A stretch of DNA of 64,000 nucleotides from an uncultured Nostoc sp. (GCF_937863485.1 NZ_CALMFY010000014.1:104379-168378); one strand, 5' to 3'. Shown: positions 45,858 through 54,944, counted from the first letter of the stretch. Notes: generated by a model not told the origin, from the letters alone. Made by a program: numbers and translations.

Positions 45858-46979
45858 ATGTACGACTGCATCATCGTCGGTGCTGGCCCAGCTGGTGGAA
45901 CAGCTGCATATCATTTAGCCAAGCAAGGTCGCTCAGTATTAGTGTTAGAAAAAGAATCCCTGCCAAGATATAAACCTTGTGGCGGTGGTGTATCTCCAGC
46001 GATCGCTCAATGGTTTGACTTTGATTTTAGCCCAGCGATTTCTGTGAAAGCCGACTCCCTTCGCTTTACTTGGAAATTGGGCGACCCCGTAGAAGCAAAA
46101 ATCGCCACCAAAGAACCAGTCTGGATGGTGCGACGAGATATTTTTGACCATTTCCTAGTGCAACAAGCACAGAAGCATGGGGCTGAACTACGAGATAATA
46201 CTGAAGTAACGGGTATTGAATTTCAAAGTGACCATTGGCAAGTTAACACAGCCAATGGGCCAGTTATAGGTCGCTACTTAATCGCGGCTGATGGTGTCAA
46301 AGGGCCAATGGCAAAATGGCTAGGCTTCAAAGAACGTAAACGTCGTTTAGCAGGAGCTTTGGAAGCAGAAGTTGCCGCAACTGTGAAGGACAAATCCACA
46401 ATTCACTTCGAGTTTGGCTTGGTAAAAAACGGCTACATTTGGAACTTCCCAAAAGCTGATGGTTATTCCATTGGTGTCGGTACATTCATCGGCGGCGAAC
46501 CTCAAGACTTTAAGAAGATTTTAGATGAGTACGCGCGATCATTTAATCTAGATATCAAAACTAGCAAGCAGTATGGTTATCCCCTTTGCTTGTGGGATGG
46601 CAACCAAAAGTTGCATACTCAAAATGCAGTTTTGGCTGGGGAAGCTGCTTGTGTAGTTGATCCAATGACAGCAGAAGGCATTCGCCCTTCAATTTTTAGC
46701 GGTTTGATTGCAGCAGGAGCCATTAATGAGGCTCTTTCTGGTGATACCAATGCTTTAGAAAAATATAGTGAAACCATTAATGAAGAATGGGGTACTGAGA
46801 TGGCTTGGGCGCAAAAATTAGCTGGAGCATTCTATCGCTTTCCTAGCATTGGCTACAAAGTTGGTGTTAAGCGCCCCTCCGGTGCCAAAATCATGGGTAA
46901 GATTCTATGTGGAGAACTGCGCTATGGCGACGTTGCCGGTCGTGCGCTCAAGCGTTTAATTCCTGGTTTTGGGGGTTAG
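45858..46979 (+). CDS. Geranylgeranyl reductase-family flavoprotein (ChlP-like)
   Basis: 373-aa FAD- and NADPH-dependent reductase. It has YDCIIVGAGPAGGTAAYHLAK (dinucleotide fold), then LPRYKPCGGGVSP, the hallmark of the geranylgeranyl reductase family, YLIAADGVKGPMAKWLG, and near the end LAGEAACVVDPMTAEGIRPS. ChlP reduces the geranylgeranyl tail of chlorophyll and of tocopherol precursors. This protein is slightly shorter than ChlP (about 400) and may be a paralogue that acts on another isoprenoid. ATG 45858 starts the Rossmann fold directly; an in-frame TTG at 45804 is less likely. It stands 136 bp after frr. Confidence 0.85.
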   Translation: MYDCIIVGAGPAGGTAAYHLAKQGRSVLVLEKESLPRYKPCGGGVSPAIAQWFDFDFSPAISVKADSLRFTWKLGDPVEAKIATKEPVWMVRRDIFDHFLVQQAQKHGAELRDNTEVTGIEFQSDHWQVNTANGPVIGRYLIAADGVKGPMAKWLGFKERKRRLAGALEAEVAATVKDKSTIHFEFGLVKNGYIWNFPKADGYSIGVGTFIGGEPQDFKKILDEYARSFNLDIKTSKQYGYPLCLWDGNQKLHTQNAVLAGEAACVVDPMTAEGIRPSIFSGLIAAGAINEALSGDTNALEKYSETINEEWGTEMAWAQKLAGAFYRFPSIGYKVGVKRPSGAKIMGKILCGELRYGDVAGRALKRLIPGFGG

Positions 46980-47058
46980 GGATTGGATAACGAATCTCTA
47001 GCGGGCATCCTGCCCGCCCTATTTTTAGTTTATTTATGCCTATCTACTTACCATTTCT

Positions 47059-47679
47059 CTAAACTAGGGTTTTAGACAAGGAACTCTCAAAGGTCTGCAA
47101 TATAATTCCCAGAATCTTATCGACTGCATTAACATAGTATTCAATTGAGTCAATGCAAACAGTATTCTGTTCTAAAGTTAAAAATTTCCAAGCAGTTCCA
47201 CTTGTCACTGCTCCATAGATGACTGGAATTTCATTACCTGCTCTTTGATTGAATATTTGAGCAGCAATCATTGTGGCTACACATTGCCCCAATCCAGCGA
47301 TGATATTTTCATTTTTGGCCTCTATAACAGTGACTACTGGAGCACTGATAAAATACTGTTCACCAGATGCACTGAGGATAAAGTCACAAAAACCTGAGAG
47401 TCCTTGAGCAAGATCAACATTGAATTCTGTACCTGAAAATAAGCTGATCCGATAATTTAACTGTCGCCTTACTTCAGACAGAATAGGAGCGATTAAAAAC
47501 TCAGAACGGGCTTTTTCGCTATTGATTGCAGTCGCTAAAGTTAGGTTTTCATCCAGCAACCGTTTTAGCAAGTCAGATGGCTGGACACCCGCTACAGTTA
47601 GAAATAGATTACGTGTCTCTTCTAGAGTTAAGCCAAACGCATTTCTTACTTTAGCGAGATTAAAATCACTGTATGCCAT
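47059..47679 (-). CDS. PD-(D/E)XK-nuclease-like protein of unknown role
   Basis: 206 aa from ATG 47679 (GGAG upstream); ATG 47724 is an alternative that adds 15 residues. The central region reads LSGFCDFILSAS, then APVVTVIEAKNENIIAGLGQCVATMIAAQ. This is the D...E-x-K...Q pattern of the PD-(D/E)XK fold. 'YGAVTSGTAWKFLTLE' follows, as in restriction-endonuclease-like proteins that are common in cyanobacteria. No methylase, specificity subunit or partner gene is near, so it is not a classical restriction system. It may be a lone nuclease or a degenerate relative. Confidence 0.68.
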   Translation of the reverse strand: MAYSDFNLAKVRNAFGLTLEETRNLFLTVAGVQPSDLLKRLLDENLTLATAINSEKARSEFLIAPILSEVRRQLNYRISLFSGTEFNVDLAQGLSGFCDFILSASGEQYFISAPVVTVIEAKNENIIAGLGQCVATMIAAQIFNQRAGNEIPVIYGAVTSGTAWKFLTLEQNTVCIDSIEYYVNAVDKILGIILQTFESSLSKTLV

Positions 47680-47798
47680 AGACTTCTGCTCCAGTTCTAT
47701 CTTAATTGTGCATAGCTTCCCCATCTTTGCAAGAATTATTTAAAAGCCAAGCTTCCGTTAGCAGGCTCGCCTCTCAAATATTGCACCTTAACGCGAAA

Positions 47799-48668
47799 TT
47801 AAAAATACTTAGAGAAAAACCAGATAATCACTCCAGTTCCCAATACACAAATAATTCCCGCCAAGCCAGCTAGGGGTTTTTTATTCTTACCTGTAAACCA
47901 GTCCGAGACTTTACCTGTGTAAGTAATTAGTTCTGCTGTGTCTAGGGTAGCGATCGCCCATACCCATCCCGCGTGCAGTCCCCAAGCTAAACCCAAATTG
48001 CCGTTCGCAGCAAAACGTGCCAACACCAGCACCATTCCCATCAGCCACAATCCAGGGAGTTGGGGTGCAGTTTCGCGTTGCTCCCAAACCAGATGTAGCA
48101 AGGCAAAAATCAAGCTAGAAATTGCTGCTGCTACCCAAATTGGGTAATCCTGCGCTAATTCAGTGAACAGGAAACCGCGAAAAACTAACTCTTCTATTCC
48201 ACCCACTAATAACGCTATCAAGAAAATCTGTAGCAAGATGGGTAGTAGTAACTTGAAATTCGTCTTTTCAAAAGAACACCAACCTAACCCCAATTGCCCA
48301 CTAAATACAATAGCTAGGCTCGCCACTCCCAAACCGAAACCTAGCGCTAAAGAACCAAGAGTTGAAAGATTCCCAACAAAGCCGTAATCCGAAAACGATT
48401 TATTCGTCAGCCAACTAACTCCCCACAGAATCAGGGGAGCTAATAGGTAGAGTGACGCCAATAACGGCATCTTTTGTTCTGGCTGCAAAGGTTTGGGAGG
48501 TTGCCAATTGAGCAATATTGCTGATATTGTTGCGATTGGCAACCAGCAAACTATCCAAAAAATAAAAAATGCCATCACTACAACTAGTGCTGGTGCATTT
48601 TCCATAAACGCCAGTAAGGCGTTGACCGAAGGCTCAAAGAAAGTTATCAAAATAAACAAAAAAAACAC
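47799..48668 (-). CDS. CPBP-family intramembrane glutamic protease (CAAX/Abi type)
   Basis: 289-aa membrane protein with about eight hydrophobic helices. The CPBP signature is intact: GGIEELVFRGFLFTEL (E-E-x-x-x-R), then SLIFALLHLVWEQ (F-x-x-x-H) and ARFAANGNLGLAWGLHAGWVW (third motif with H). Such proteases cleave within membranes; bacterial members act in protein maturation or bacteriocin immunity. The start is GTG at 48668, because no ATG lies nearby. Its target is unknown. The upstream neighbour on the same strand is the cyAbrB gene, with a gap of about 185 bp. Confidence 0.88.
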   Translation of the reverse strand: MFFLFILITFFEPSVNALLAFMENAPALVVVMAFFIFWIVCWLPIATISAILLNWQPPKPLQPEQKMPLLASLYLLAPLILWGVSWLTNKSFSDYGFVGNLSTLGSLALGFGLGVASLAIVFSGQLGLGWCSFEKTNFKLLLPILLQIFLIALLVGGIEELVFRGFLFTELAQDYPIWVAAAISSLIFALLHLVWEQRETAPQLPGLWLMGMVLVLARFAANGNLGLAWGLHAGWVWAIATLDTAELITYTGKVSDWFTGKNKKPLAGLAGIICVLGTGVIIWFFSKYF

Positions 48669-48853
48669 GATAGACTTCTTGCACTATAAATTTCTTGCTG
48701 ATTAATCAAGACTTTACTAAATTTGGTGACTTCTGCAAGGGGTCTAATCGTATTTTTTACCTGGGGCAAAATTTTTTAAATAGAGCTACTAGTGTGCTGT
48801 CAGGGTAAGGACAAGTTATCATCACCTGAAACTTATCCCTACCATCAGCAAAT

Positions 48854-49291
48854 TTACTCTTCGTCTTCCAAATCTTCGTCTGATTCGTCAGAATCTACAT
48901 CTTGTGAGGTTAGTTTTTTATCAGTTTCACCGAGTTGAATCAAGTGAATATGCTTGTATCCCAGCCTAATTTCAAACTCATCTCCAGGCTTTAAGCCCAT
49001 TGCTTTGGTATATGTAGCACCAATCACAATCTGACCATTTTGATGGACGCTAACCCGATAGGTCGGTTCACGACCACGACCATCTTTAGGTGCTTCTGGA
49101 CTTAGAGGAATTCCTCTAGCTGATAGCAAAGCGTCATAAAAATCGGTGAGATTGACACGAACCTGGTTATTCTTAGTAACAGTGTAATAGCCGCACTGTT
49201 TAGCTCTTTCTCGGCGTGGTAAAGTGGAAAGTTCTTTTACTTTAGCAAGTAGTGCTTTTCCAGTTAATGGTGCGGTTGCAGTTTCAGTCAT
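48854..49291 (-). CDS. cyAbrB-family transcriptional regulator
   Basis: 145 aa from ATG 49291 (MTETATAPLTGKALLAKVKE). The N-terminal region, LSTLPRRERAKQCGYYT, is typical of cyanobacterial AbrB proteins. The DNA-binding AbrB fold is C-terminal here: PTYRVSVHQNGQIVIGATYTKAMGLKPGDEFEI. The tail is very acidic (DVDSDESDEDLEDEE). Cyanobacterial AbrB proteins regulate carbon/nitrogen balance, hydrogenase and heterocyst-related genes. The long spacer upstream (49292-50762) probably contains its promoter. Confidence 0.92.
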   Translation of the reverse strand: MTETATAPLTGKALLAKVKELSTLPRRERAKQCGYYTVTKNNQVRVNLTDFYDALLSARGIPLSPEAPKDGRGREPTYRVSVHQNGQIVIGATYTKAMGLKPGDEFEIRLGYKHIHLIQLGETDKKLTSQDVDSDESDEDLEDEE

Positions 49292-50762
49292 TATGCTCAA
49301 ATTTTCCTTACTCTCTCCAAACTGATAAACGATGTAGTCTTATGCCAGCATTTAGCTTTTTAGCATTTGCATAGAGCTACTGAAGACCCTAATTTAACGG
49401 GTGAATTCCTGCCGATAGGAGCCAAAAGCACTTCTATTATGGTTGTCTACAACCAACTAGAGGCCATAGTTGCCACAGACATTAATTTTGGTGATATTAC
49501 GGCACTTTTAACCATTATTCGCCATCAGAAAGAAAACTATTTTCTCCTTTGGCGCTACTGTAGCGGTGTAACTTTCAGCCACCTTTACAAATTGTGTTGG
49601 TTCTACTGCAAATAAGTCGTAGACCCAATAAATTGCAGGTTTTTCACTTTCAGTGCTTGCCTTTCTTGCCAATGAGCAAGTAGAGTTTTCTCTACTCGTC
49701 CTCTCAAGCTTTGGATAGCATAGTATTTCAATAGAGTCCTACGGGCTTATGCCCTTTTGTCCTGCCAGTAGAGACGCGAATTCTCTTGTCTCTACATTAC
49801 GAATCAACAAAGCAGTAGTAGCCGCGCTGATACGGCTCTTGATTCTGGTTTGTTCACTTCGTAATTTTATATTAAATACTAGCATGGACTAATAATAGCA
49901 AAATAGTTGTTTAATTTTGAATTAAAGTTGCTAGTAAATTTTTATTTAAATTTCTGGACTTCAAGAAGAAAAAAGCAGTGACGATTTTCCCAACCCTTTA
50001 TTGCAAGCGTGAGTATTGGTCTATGGCTTTTATAAAAATTTATATAATTGAGACGAGCTGTTTTGACCAATGAGTTCAATCCAAGATTTTCTTGATTGAG
50101 AGGAAGCCAAAAAGCGAAAAGTCTCGCGTGTCCGGGTTTCTCGGTGCAAAAACTTTTATTTAAAAGTGGTGAGGATTTTTCCTCGGTTTATTATCCTAAG
50201 GTCAAAAGTGGTCAGACGATTTTGTACGTCTGTCTATGGGAAGAATAAATTTCTTAACATCTGCCTAGCGCTTGATTGCCACTACTATATATTGAACATG
50301 TGGTTTCACACTTCTATATAATCAAAAAAGTTCCGCCTTCGTTACCGCTTGACCGAATTTTCCAGCTAGGACTGCTTGACTCAAGTTGACATCAAGACGT
50401 GTTGTTAACCTAACATGCATTTAATTTGCATATTATCACCAGGTCAGAGATGAACGTAAGTCCCTCTCTCAGCAAACACTCTTTCCTTTACATTCTCAAA
50501 CAGGTAAATTCAATGCAAAGCTACAATTACATTTTTGGCGTTTTATCTCAGAATTTGACACAAATATTGCTTACATCGGTGCTACAAGTTAAATTTTAAT
50601 GGTTATCCTTAAACTAGAATCACTCGCTTTTTTGTCGTCGGCCAATTAACACCAGGGTTTTAATTAAGGGCAAAAAGAGGATAGCTCACTTTTTGCAACT
50701 ACCTGCGTTGACTGATGATTGTTGAGGCTGGGAAAGCAATTTTAAAATTTTGGTTAGTGATT
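49292..50762. other. 1.5-kb spacer between cyAbrB and the SdhB-type gene
   Basis: No assigned gene. It holds a dispersed inverted repeat GTAGAGAC...GTCTCTAC (about 49767-49796). It also has small hairpins GAGGA-TTTT-TCCTC (about 50171-50184) and CAGACG-ATTTTGTA-CGTCTG (50213-50232). A sigma-70-like promoter, TTGAAC-17 nt-TATATA, lies near 50290-50320. A frame at 49367-49615 (contains NLTGEFLPIGAKSTSIMVVY) might be a relic, and a 49-codon frame lies at 50450-50599; I cannot assign either. Confidence 0.45.
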
Positions 50763-51767
50763 ATGGAAGTTATTTTTAAGGTCATTCGACAGCAACAAAA
50801 TTCCTCCCCTGTTGTGCAAACCTACCTTGTAGAGGCAGAACCAGGTAATACAATCCTAGATTGCCTGAATCATATTAAGTGGGAGCAAGATGGAACGTTG
50901 GCGTTTCGCAAAAATTGCCGCAATACCATTTGTGGTAGCTGTGCTATGCGAATTAATGGGCGTTCGGCTTTAGCTTGTAAGGAAAATGTTGGTAGTGAAC
51001 TTGCCAGATTACAACAAATACCATCATCCCAAAGTAAAGTAAATGCCATTGGCGAAATCACGATCGCCCCTCTCGGCAATATGCCTGTGATTAAAGATTT
51101 AGTTGTAGATATGAGCAGTTTCTGGAATAATTTAGAGGCAGTTGCTCCTTATGTAAGTACAGCAGCCCGACAAGTTCCAGAAAGAGAGTTTTTGCAAACA
51201 CCCCAAGAGCGATCGCGCCTTGATCAAACTGGCAACTGTATTATGTGTGGTGCTTGTTACTCGGAATGCAACGCCCGTGAAGTTGATCCAAACTTTGTTG
51301 GTCCCCATGCCCTTGCCAAAGCTTACCGGATGGTAGCAGACTCTCGCGATAGTGACACCCAAAATCGTTTAGCAAGCTACAACGACGGTACTAAAGGCGT
51401 ATGGGGTTGCACCCGTTGTTTGTACTGCGATTCAGTTTGTCCAATGGAAGTTGCACCATTAGAACAAATCACCAAAATTAAACAAGAGATTCTCACCCAG
51501 AAACAAGTCAGCGACAGTCGCTCACTTCGTCACCGAAAAGTATTGGTAGATTTAGTTAAAGAAGGTGGTTGGATTGATGAACGTCAATTTGGTTTACAAG
51601 TTGTCGGTAACTATTTTCGGGATTTAAAAGGATTACTCAGTCTTGCACCGCTCGGTTTGCGGATGATCATCCGCGGTAAGTTTCCCCTATCATTTGAACC
51701 TTCAGAAGGGACGCAACAAGTGCGATCGCTTATTGAATCTGTGCAACAAGTAGAAAACAAAAGTTAG
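50763..51767 (+). CDS. sdhB: Succinate dehydrogenase/fumarate reductase iron-sulfur subunit
   Basis: 334 aa from ATG 50763 (MEVIFKVIRQQQ); an upstream ATG at 50715 is less likely. The plant-type [2Fe-2S] site is FRKNCRNTICGSCAMRINGRSALAC. The C-terminal ferredoxin region has CIMCGACYSECN and CTRCLYCDSVCPMEV, which bind the [4Fe-4S] and [3Fe-4S] clusters. It links the flavin subunit to quinone reduction in the thylakoid or plasma membrane. It is longer than E. coli SdhB (238), with an extra C-terminal segment of about 80 residues, as expected for cyanobacteria. No sdhA or membrane anchor gene is adjacent. Confidence 0.92.
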   Translation: MEVIFKVIRQQQNSSPVVQTYLVEAEPGNTILDCLNHIKWEQDGTLAFRKNCRNTICGSCAMRINGRSALACKENVGSELARLQQIPSSQSKVNAIGEITIAPLGNMPVIKDLVVDMSSFWNNLEAVAPYVSTAARQVPEREFLQTPQERSRLDQTGNCIMCGACYSECNAREVDPNFVGPHALAKAYRMVADSRDSDTQNRLASYNDGTKGVWGCTRCLYCDSVCPMEVAPLEQITKIKQEILTQKQVSDSRSLRHRKVLVDLVKEGGWIDERQFGLQVVGNYFRDLKGLLSLAPLGLRMIIRGKFPLSFEPSEGTQQVRSLIESVQQVENKS

Positions 51768-51777
51768 AAGTGAGGAG

Positions 51778-51797
51778 AGACGCGATTAATCGCGTCT
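51778..51797. repeat. Dispersed 20-bp perfect palindrome
   Basis: AGACGCGATTAATCGCGTCT, followed by GTAC. An identical copy lies at 62653-62672, also just after a gene. It is a possible terminator or dispersed palindrome. Confidence 0.75.
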
Positions 51798-51840
51798 GTA
51801 CAGGAGTTAGGAATTTTAACTCATAACTCATAATTCTAGT

Positions 51841-52365
51841 TCAACGTGGTTCTTGAGGGATATTCAACGGTTGTCCATAACGGTCATATACTAAAACATC
51901 CCACTGCCCGTTGTTACTAGATTCAAAAGCAATCCTACTACCATCAGCACTAATTGTAGGGTTACGGACTTCCGCTTGCAGATTATTAGTCAAATTCCGT
52001 GATTGGCGTGTTTCCCGGTCGTAGAGAAAAATAGCCGATCGTCCCTGACGACTAGCACCAAACACAATATAACGACCATCTTGTGAAACGCTAGGATGAG
52101 TTGCGATCGCATCAAAGGAGTTTAAACCTGGCAAATCAACCAAATCACGAGTCACCGTATCAAACATATAAACATCTTGGCTACCGCGTCGGTCAGTAAT
52201 AAAAACAATGTATCTCCCAGAGATTTGGGGATTTAATTCCGACGCTAAACTATTAAGACTGCGGCCCCCCGGATCAAAGGGATAACTCAAAATGCGAGGG
52301 TAGCCAAAACACCCAGTCAATAAACTTAAACAAATAAATACAGGTATAAAAAAAACACGTTTCAT
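51841..52365 (-). CDS. TolB-like beta-propeller lipoprotein
   Basis: 174 aa from ATG 52365 (MKRVFFIPVFICLSLLTGC, lipobox LTGC), so it is probably anchored in a membrane. The body is TolB/WD40-like (PD40) repeats: NPQISGRYIVFITDRRGSQD, HPSVSQDGRYIVFGASRQGR and NPTISADGSRIAFESSNNGQW. Three blades are too few for a closed propeller, so it may pair with its paralogue upstream. The two genes are 52 bp apart (to the open frame start) and share the same architecture. A cell-envelope role is likely but not established. Confidence 0.78.
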   Translation of the reverse strand: MKRVFFIPVFICLSLLTGCFGYPRILSYPFDPGGRSLNSLASELNPQISGRYIVFITDRRGSQDVYMFDTVTRDLVDLPGLNSFDAIATHPSVSQDGRYIVFGASRQGRSAIFLYDRETRQSRNLTNNLQAEVRNPTISADGSRIAFESSNNGQWDVLVYDRYGQPLNIPQEPR

Positions 52366-52438
52366 ATAATTAGTCAATAGTCTCACAACTCCTAACTCAT
52401 AACCGGAGGCGGAGCGTCTCCGGCTTTGCTCCTAACTC

Positions 52439-52999
52439 TTAGGGAGGTGAACCTACAGTTGCACCATTAGGAATATCTAACTCAATATTTGGTCCCCGGT
52501 CTAGGACTTCAATATCCCACTGACCACGGCTGGCGGTTTCAAAAACAACATAACGTCCATCTGGGCTGATATTTGGTTTTCTGACCCAGCCGCGATAGAT
52601 TGGCGTGACGATTTGCGACTGTTGCGTAGCGCGATCGTAAAGCGCCACCACTGGTCTACCTTGGTCACTAGTAAGATAAGCAATGTAACGCCCGGTGTAG
52701 CTCAAACTAGGACTTTCAGCAATTGTTTCCTGTCGGTTTATGCCCGGTGTGCCAATAAACAGTTGCCTCTCCAAATCGTAGACTAGTAGCTGCTGATTAC
52801 CATTCCGATTAGATACAAACGCTAAAAAGCGCCCATTTCCACTCAAAGCAGGCTGCTCCTCGGTGTAGCGACTATTGAGGGAAGTAGGCCCTATGGGAAT
52901 ATCGTTAGAACCACAAGATACAAGCAAACTTGTTAAACTAAAAACCAGGCTCCAATGAATAGGTCTTTGGAGCCAAAATATAGGCGTAAATTTTTTCAC
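52439..52999 (-). CDS. TolB-like beta-propeller lipoprotein, paralogue of the next gene
   Basis: 186 aa with a lipoprotein signal (FSLTSLLVSC, lipobox LVSC) and three PD40-type repeats: QPALSGNGRFLAFVSNRNGN, SPSLSYTGRYIAYLTSDQGR and KPNISPDGRYVVFETASRGQ. Order, spacing and the closing 'GQWDIEVLDRG' match the neighbouring paralogue ('GQWDVLVYDRYG'). This indicates a tandem gene duplication. It lies 47 bp after ycf66 on the same strand. Confidence 0.78.
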   Translation of the reverse strand: MKKFTPIFWLQRPIHWSLVFSLTSLLVSCGSNDIPIGPTSLNSRYTEEQPALSGNGRFLAFVSNRNGNQQLLVYDLERQLFIGTPGINRQETIAESPSLSYTGRYIAYLTSDQGRPVVALYDRATQQSQIVTPIYRGWVRKPNISPDGRYVVFETASRGQWDIEVLDRGPNIELDIPNGATVGSPP

Positions 53000-53046
53000 C
53001 TCAACTGTTTTCCGTCGCCTCTAAAATTACCTCCACACCAACTGTT

Positions 53047-53955
53047 TTAAACATCGTCATCAAAATCGGTCGAATTATCTAGTCCCTCATTTGGCTTTTC
53101 AACCGGGTTGTATGGTACATAATCAGTTGGGATCGCCTCATCATCTTCGCGCCCTCTTCGAGGAGTCGAGTCAGTGGGTGGACGACGCCTTCTTGGTCTG
53201 GGAGCGACATCATCTTCACGACTTTCTGGACGCCCAGACCCGTTATTATTACGCCGAGAAGGTTTTCTGACTTCCCCTCCTGAACTTTCCCAATCATCAA
53301 CTTGCCTAGATGAAGAACCCCAATTCTCTTCTTCAGAGCTTTCAGAAGGGCGATTCACAGTCCGCCCAGAAGTCCGCCGCCGCGTTTTATCAACTGGAGC
53401 CTGTCTTTCACTACTGCTGTTACGGCGTTCTGAACGACGGGGGGGTTGCTCCTCGTAGTCATCACGAGTTGAAATCTCATCCCTGCTACCCCGAATCCGG
53501 GGACGCACAGGGCGCTCCTCTTCTTCATAAGGTAATGGATCTAAGTCTGCATCCATCTCAGCTTGATACTTTCTGCGATCATTGTACGAATAGCGATCGC
53601 TAACCGGTCGGTCTTCATCCACAATCGGAGTGTTGCGCTTTGCTTGCTGGGTAGCTATACTTCGCAGGCGGATACTTTCAACTGCAAAAAATACAGTTGT
53701 GCCAACTAAAAGCAATTGACCAAATTGTAGAATCGGGTCTAGCCGCCATCCTTGAAACACGAGAATGAAGCCGCAGAGCAAGCCGACTGCTGCAAAAAAG
53801 ATATCTTGATCCCGTGACAATTCTGGACGCACAGTGCGGAGAAAATACAGTGCTGCCCCAGCCACAGCCAGGAAAATTCCTAGAATACTGGCTGAGTTTG
53901 CCCCAAAATTTACCTGAGCCAGAAAACTGGCTGAGTTCAGCCCAAAATTTATCAT
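53047..53955 (-). CDS. ycf66: Ycf66-family membrane protein
   Basis: 302 aa. The N-terminal 95 residues hold three hydrophobic helices typical of Ycf66 (ILGIFLAVAGAALYFLRTVRPELSRDQDIFFAAVGLLCGF in pieces, then GQLLLVGTTVFFAVESIRLR). The remaining 200 residues are a highly charged, disordered R/E/S/P-rich tail ending in acidic residues. Ycf66 is conserved in cyanobacteria and some plastids, and its function is unknown. The first 25 residues contain a near-duplicate (NSASFLAQ / NSASILG). It is directly followed, in the cyanobacterial manner, by psbX upstream on the same strand. Confidence 0.9.
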   Translation of the reverse strand: MINFGLNSASFLAQVNFGANSASILGIFLAVAGAALYFLRTVRPELSRDQDIFFAAVGLLCGFILVFQGWRLDPILQFGQLLLVGTTVFFAVESIRLRSIATQQAKRNTPIVDEDRPVSDRYSYNDRRKYQAEMDADLDPLPYEEEERPVRPRIRGSRDEISTRDDYEEQPPRRSERRNSSSERQAPVDKTRRRTSGRTVNRPSESSEEENWGSSSRQVDDWESSGGEVRKPSRRNNNGSGRPESREDDVAPRPRRRRPPTDSTPRRGREDDEAIPTDYVPYNPVEKPNEGLDNSTDFDDDV

Positions 53956-54203
53956 TGCTGTTTTCCCAATATCAAATCTATGTTAGCGAGTCACAATTAA
54001 AATCACTACTCTAATTAGTCACGATATATTAAAGCTTCAAAGCCTCTGGCAAAGAAGCTCTGAAGCCGTTCACCGAAAAATAAAAACACCTACTTCTGTC
54101 AGCTACAACTGCTCCTAGCGGTAAACACTACTGTTTTTGGTGCAATTAATCTAGATAGTTGACAGACAATCGATTATGAGAGTCAATTCAACTCTCATAA
54201 GCA

Positions 54204-54323
54204 TTATGAACGCTGAATTTTATCTTTTTGGCTAATGAAAACCAGACCAACTATAACGGGTATCACAACAATTGCAGTACCCCATAGCAGACTCCAAAGA
54301 AAATTTGCTAAAGAAGGCGTCAT
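54204..54323 (-). CDS. psbX: Photosystem II subunit PsbX
   Basis: A 39-aa one-helix thylakoid protein, read as MTPSLANFLWSLLWGTAIVV then IPVIVGLVFISQKDKIQRS. It is a near full-length match to cyanobacterial PsbX from memory, with its single transmembrane helix and the basic 'SQKDKIQRS' end. PsbX binds at the periphery of photosystem II near cytochrome b559 and affects QB-site function. It starts at ATG 54323, after an AGGTTGAGAAGT leader. It sits 248 bp upstream of ycf66 on the same strand, a common cyanobacterial neighbourhood. Confidence 0.95.
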   Translation of the reverse strand: MTPSLANFLWSLLWGTAIVVIPVIVGLVFISQKDKIQRS

Positions 54324-54627
54324 ACTTCTCAACCTTTTTTTACACACTTCATCCTAATTTTAATAGTGTATTACTTTCTTGAGAAGCCTCTAACTCGGAA
54401 CTGTTAAACTTGGTAACTGCTTTCACCAGTTGTTGAGTTAACCGCGTGAGCGAGTTCGCTTTTCTATTTCCGAAGGAAGTGACAGCATTTGGTTAAAATG
54501 ATCATGAGAGTGCTTTACAAAGCTTAAAATTTTGTGGCGATGTCTACGACGGGCTACGCCTACGCGAACCTGAAGGGCTTGCCATTGCCTAAGTTTTTTC
54601 TTTCTTTACAGATAGTAGCTTAAACCA
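54324..54627. other. Divergent spacer between psbX and yggT
   Basis: 304 bp. The part next to psbX is A/T-rich and likely carries its promoter. A dispersed repeat (CTACGACGGGCTACGCCTAC) lies near 54545-54565. No other gene was seen. Confidence 0.45.
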
Positions 54628-54921
54628 ATGACTGGTGTTGACCTGACTGCTTGGATTCTTGGCCCTGTGTTAGGGTTGATGACATTTTTATTTATATTTC
54701 GGATCATTCTCAGTTGGTATCCGCAAGTGGATCTGAATCGTTTGCCCTTTAATTTAATAGCTTGGCCTACTGAACCATTTTTAGTGCCCTTGCGAAAGCT
54801 AGTCCAACCTATAGGCGGGGTGGATATTACACCTATTATTTGGATTGGTATCTTCAGCCTGCTGCGAGAAATCCTGCTAGGTCAGCAAGGATTGCTGACT
54901 ATGCTATCTCGTGTTAATTAG
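54628..54921 (+). CDS. YggT-family membrane protein
   Basis: 97-aa protein with two hydrophobic segments (ILGPVLGLMTFLFIFRIILSWYP and VDITPIIWIGIFSLLREILL) around the conserved YggT core LNRLPFNLIAWPTEPFLVPLRKLVQPIGG. YggT/Ycf19 proteins are linked to cell division, nucleoid distribution and cytochrome b6f assembly in phototrophs. The specific role here is not readable. It is a single gene that converges with accC. Confidence 0.92.
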   Translation: MTGVDLTAWILGPVLGLMTFLFIFRIILSWYPQVDLNRLPFNLIAWPTEPFLVPLRKLVQPIGGVDITPIIWIGIFSLLREILLGQQGLLTMLSRVN

Positions 54922-54944
54922 GAATGGGGCATGGGGCAGAAGAA

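Noticed and set aside
49367..49615. 82-codon plus-strand frame (contains NLTGEFLPIGAKSTSIMVVY)
   Set aside because: It starts with TTG, has no ribosome site, ends in cysteine/tryptophan-rich sequence that looks out of frame, and matches no family I recognise. It may be a gene relic, but I cannot support it.
50450..50599. 49-codon frame upstream of the SdhB-type gene
   Set aside because: Only an AGGTC-like ribosome site supports it. The composition is that of random A/T-rich DNA and no domain or signal is seen.
54480..54600. tRNA or small RNA between psbX and yggT
   Set aside because: No cloverleaf or terminator is seen; the GC-rich part is a dispersed repeat.
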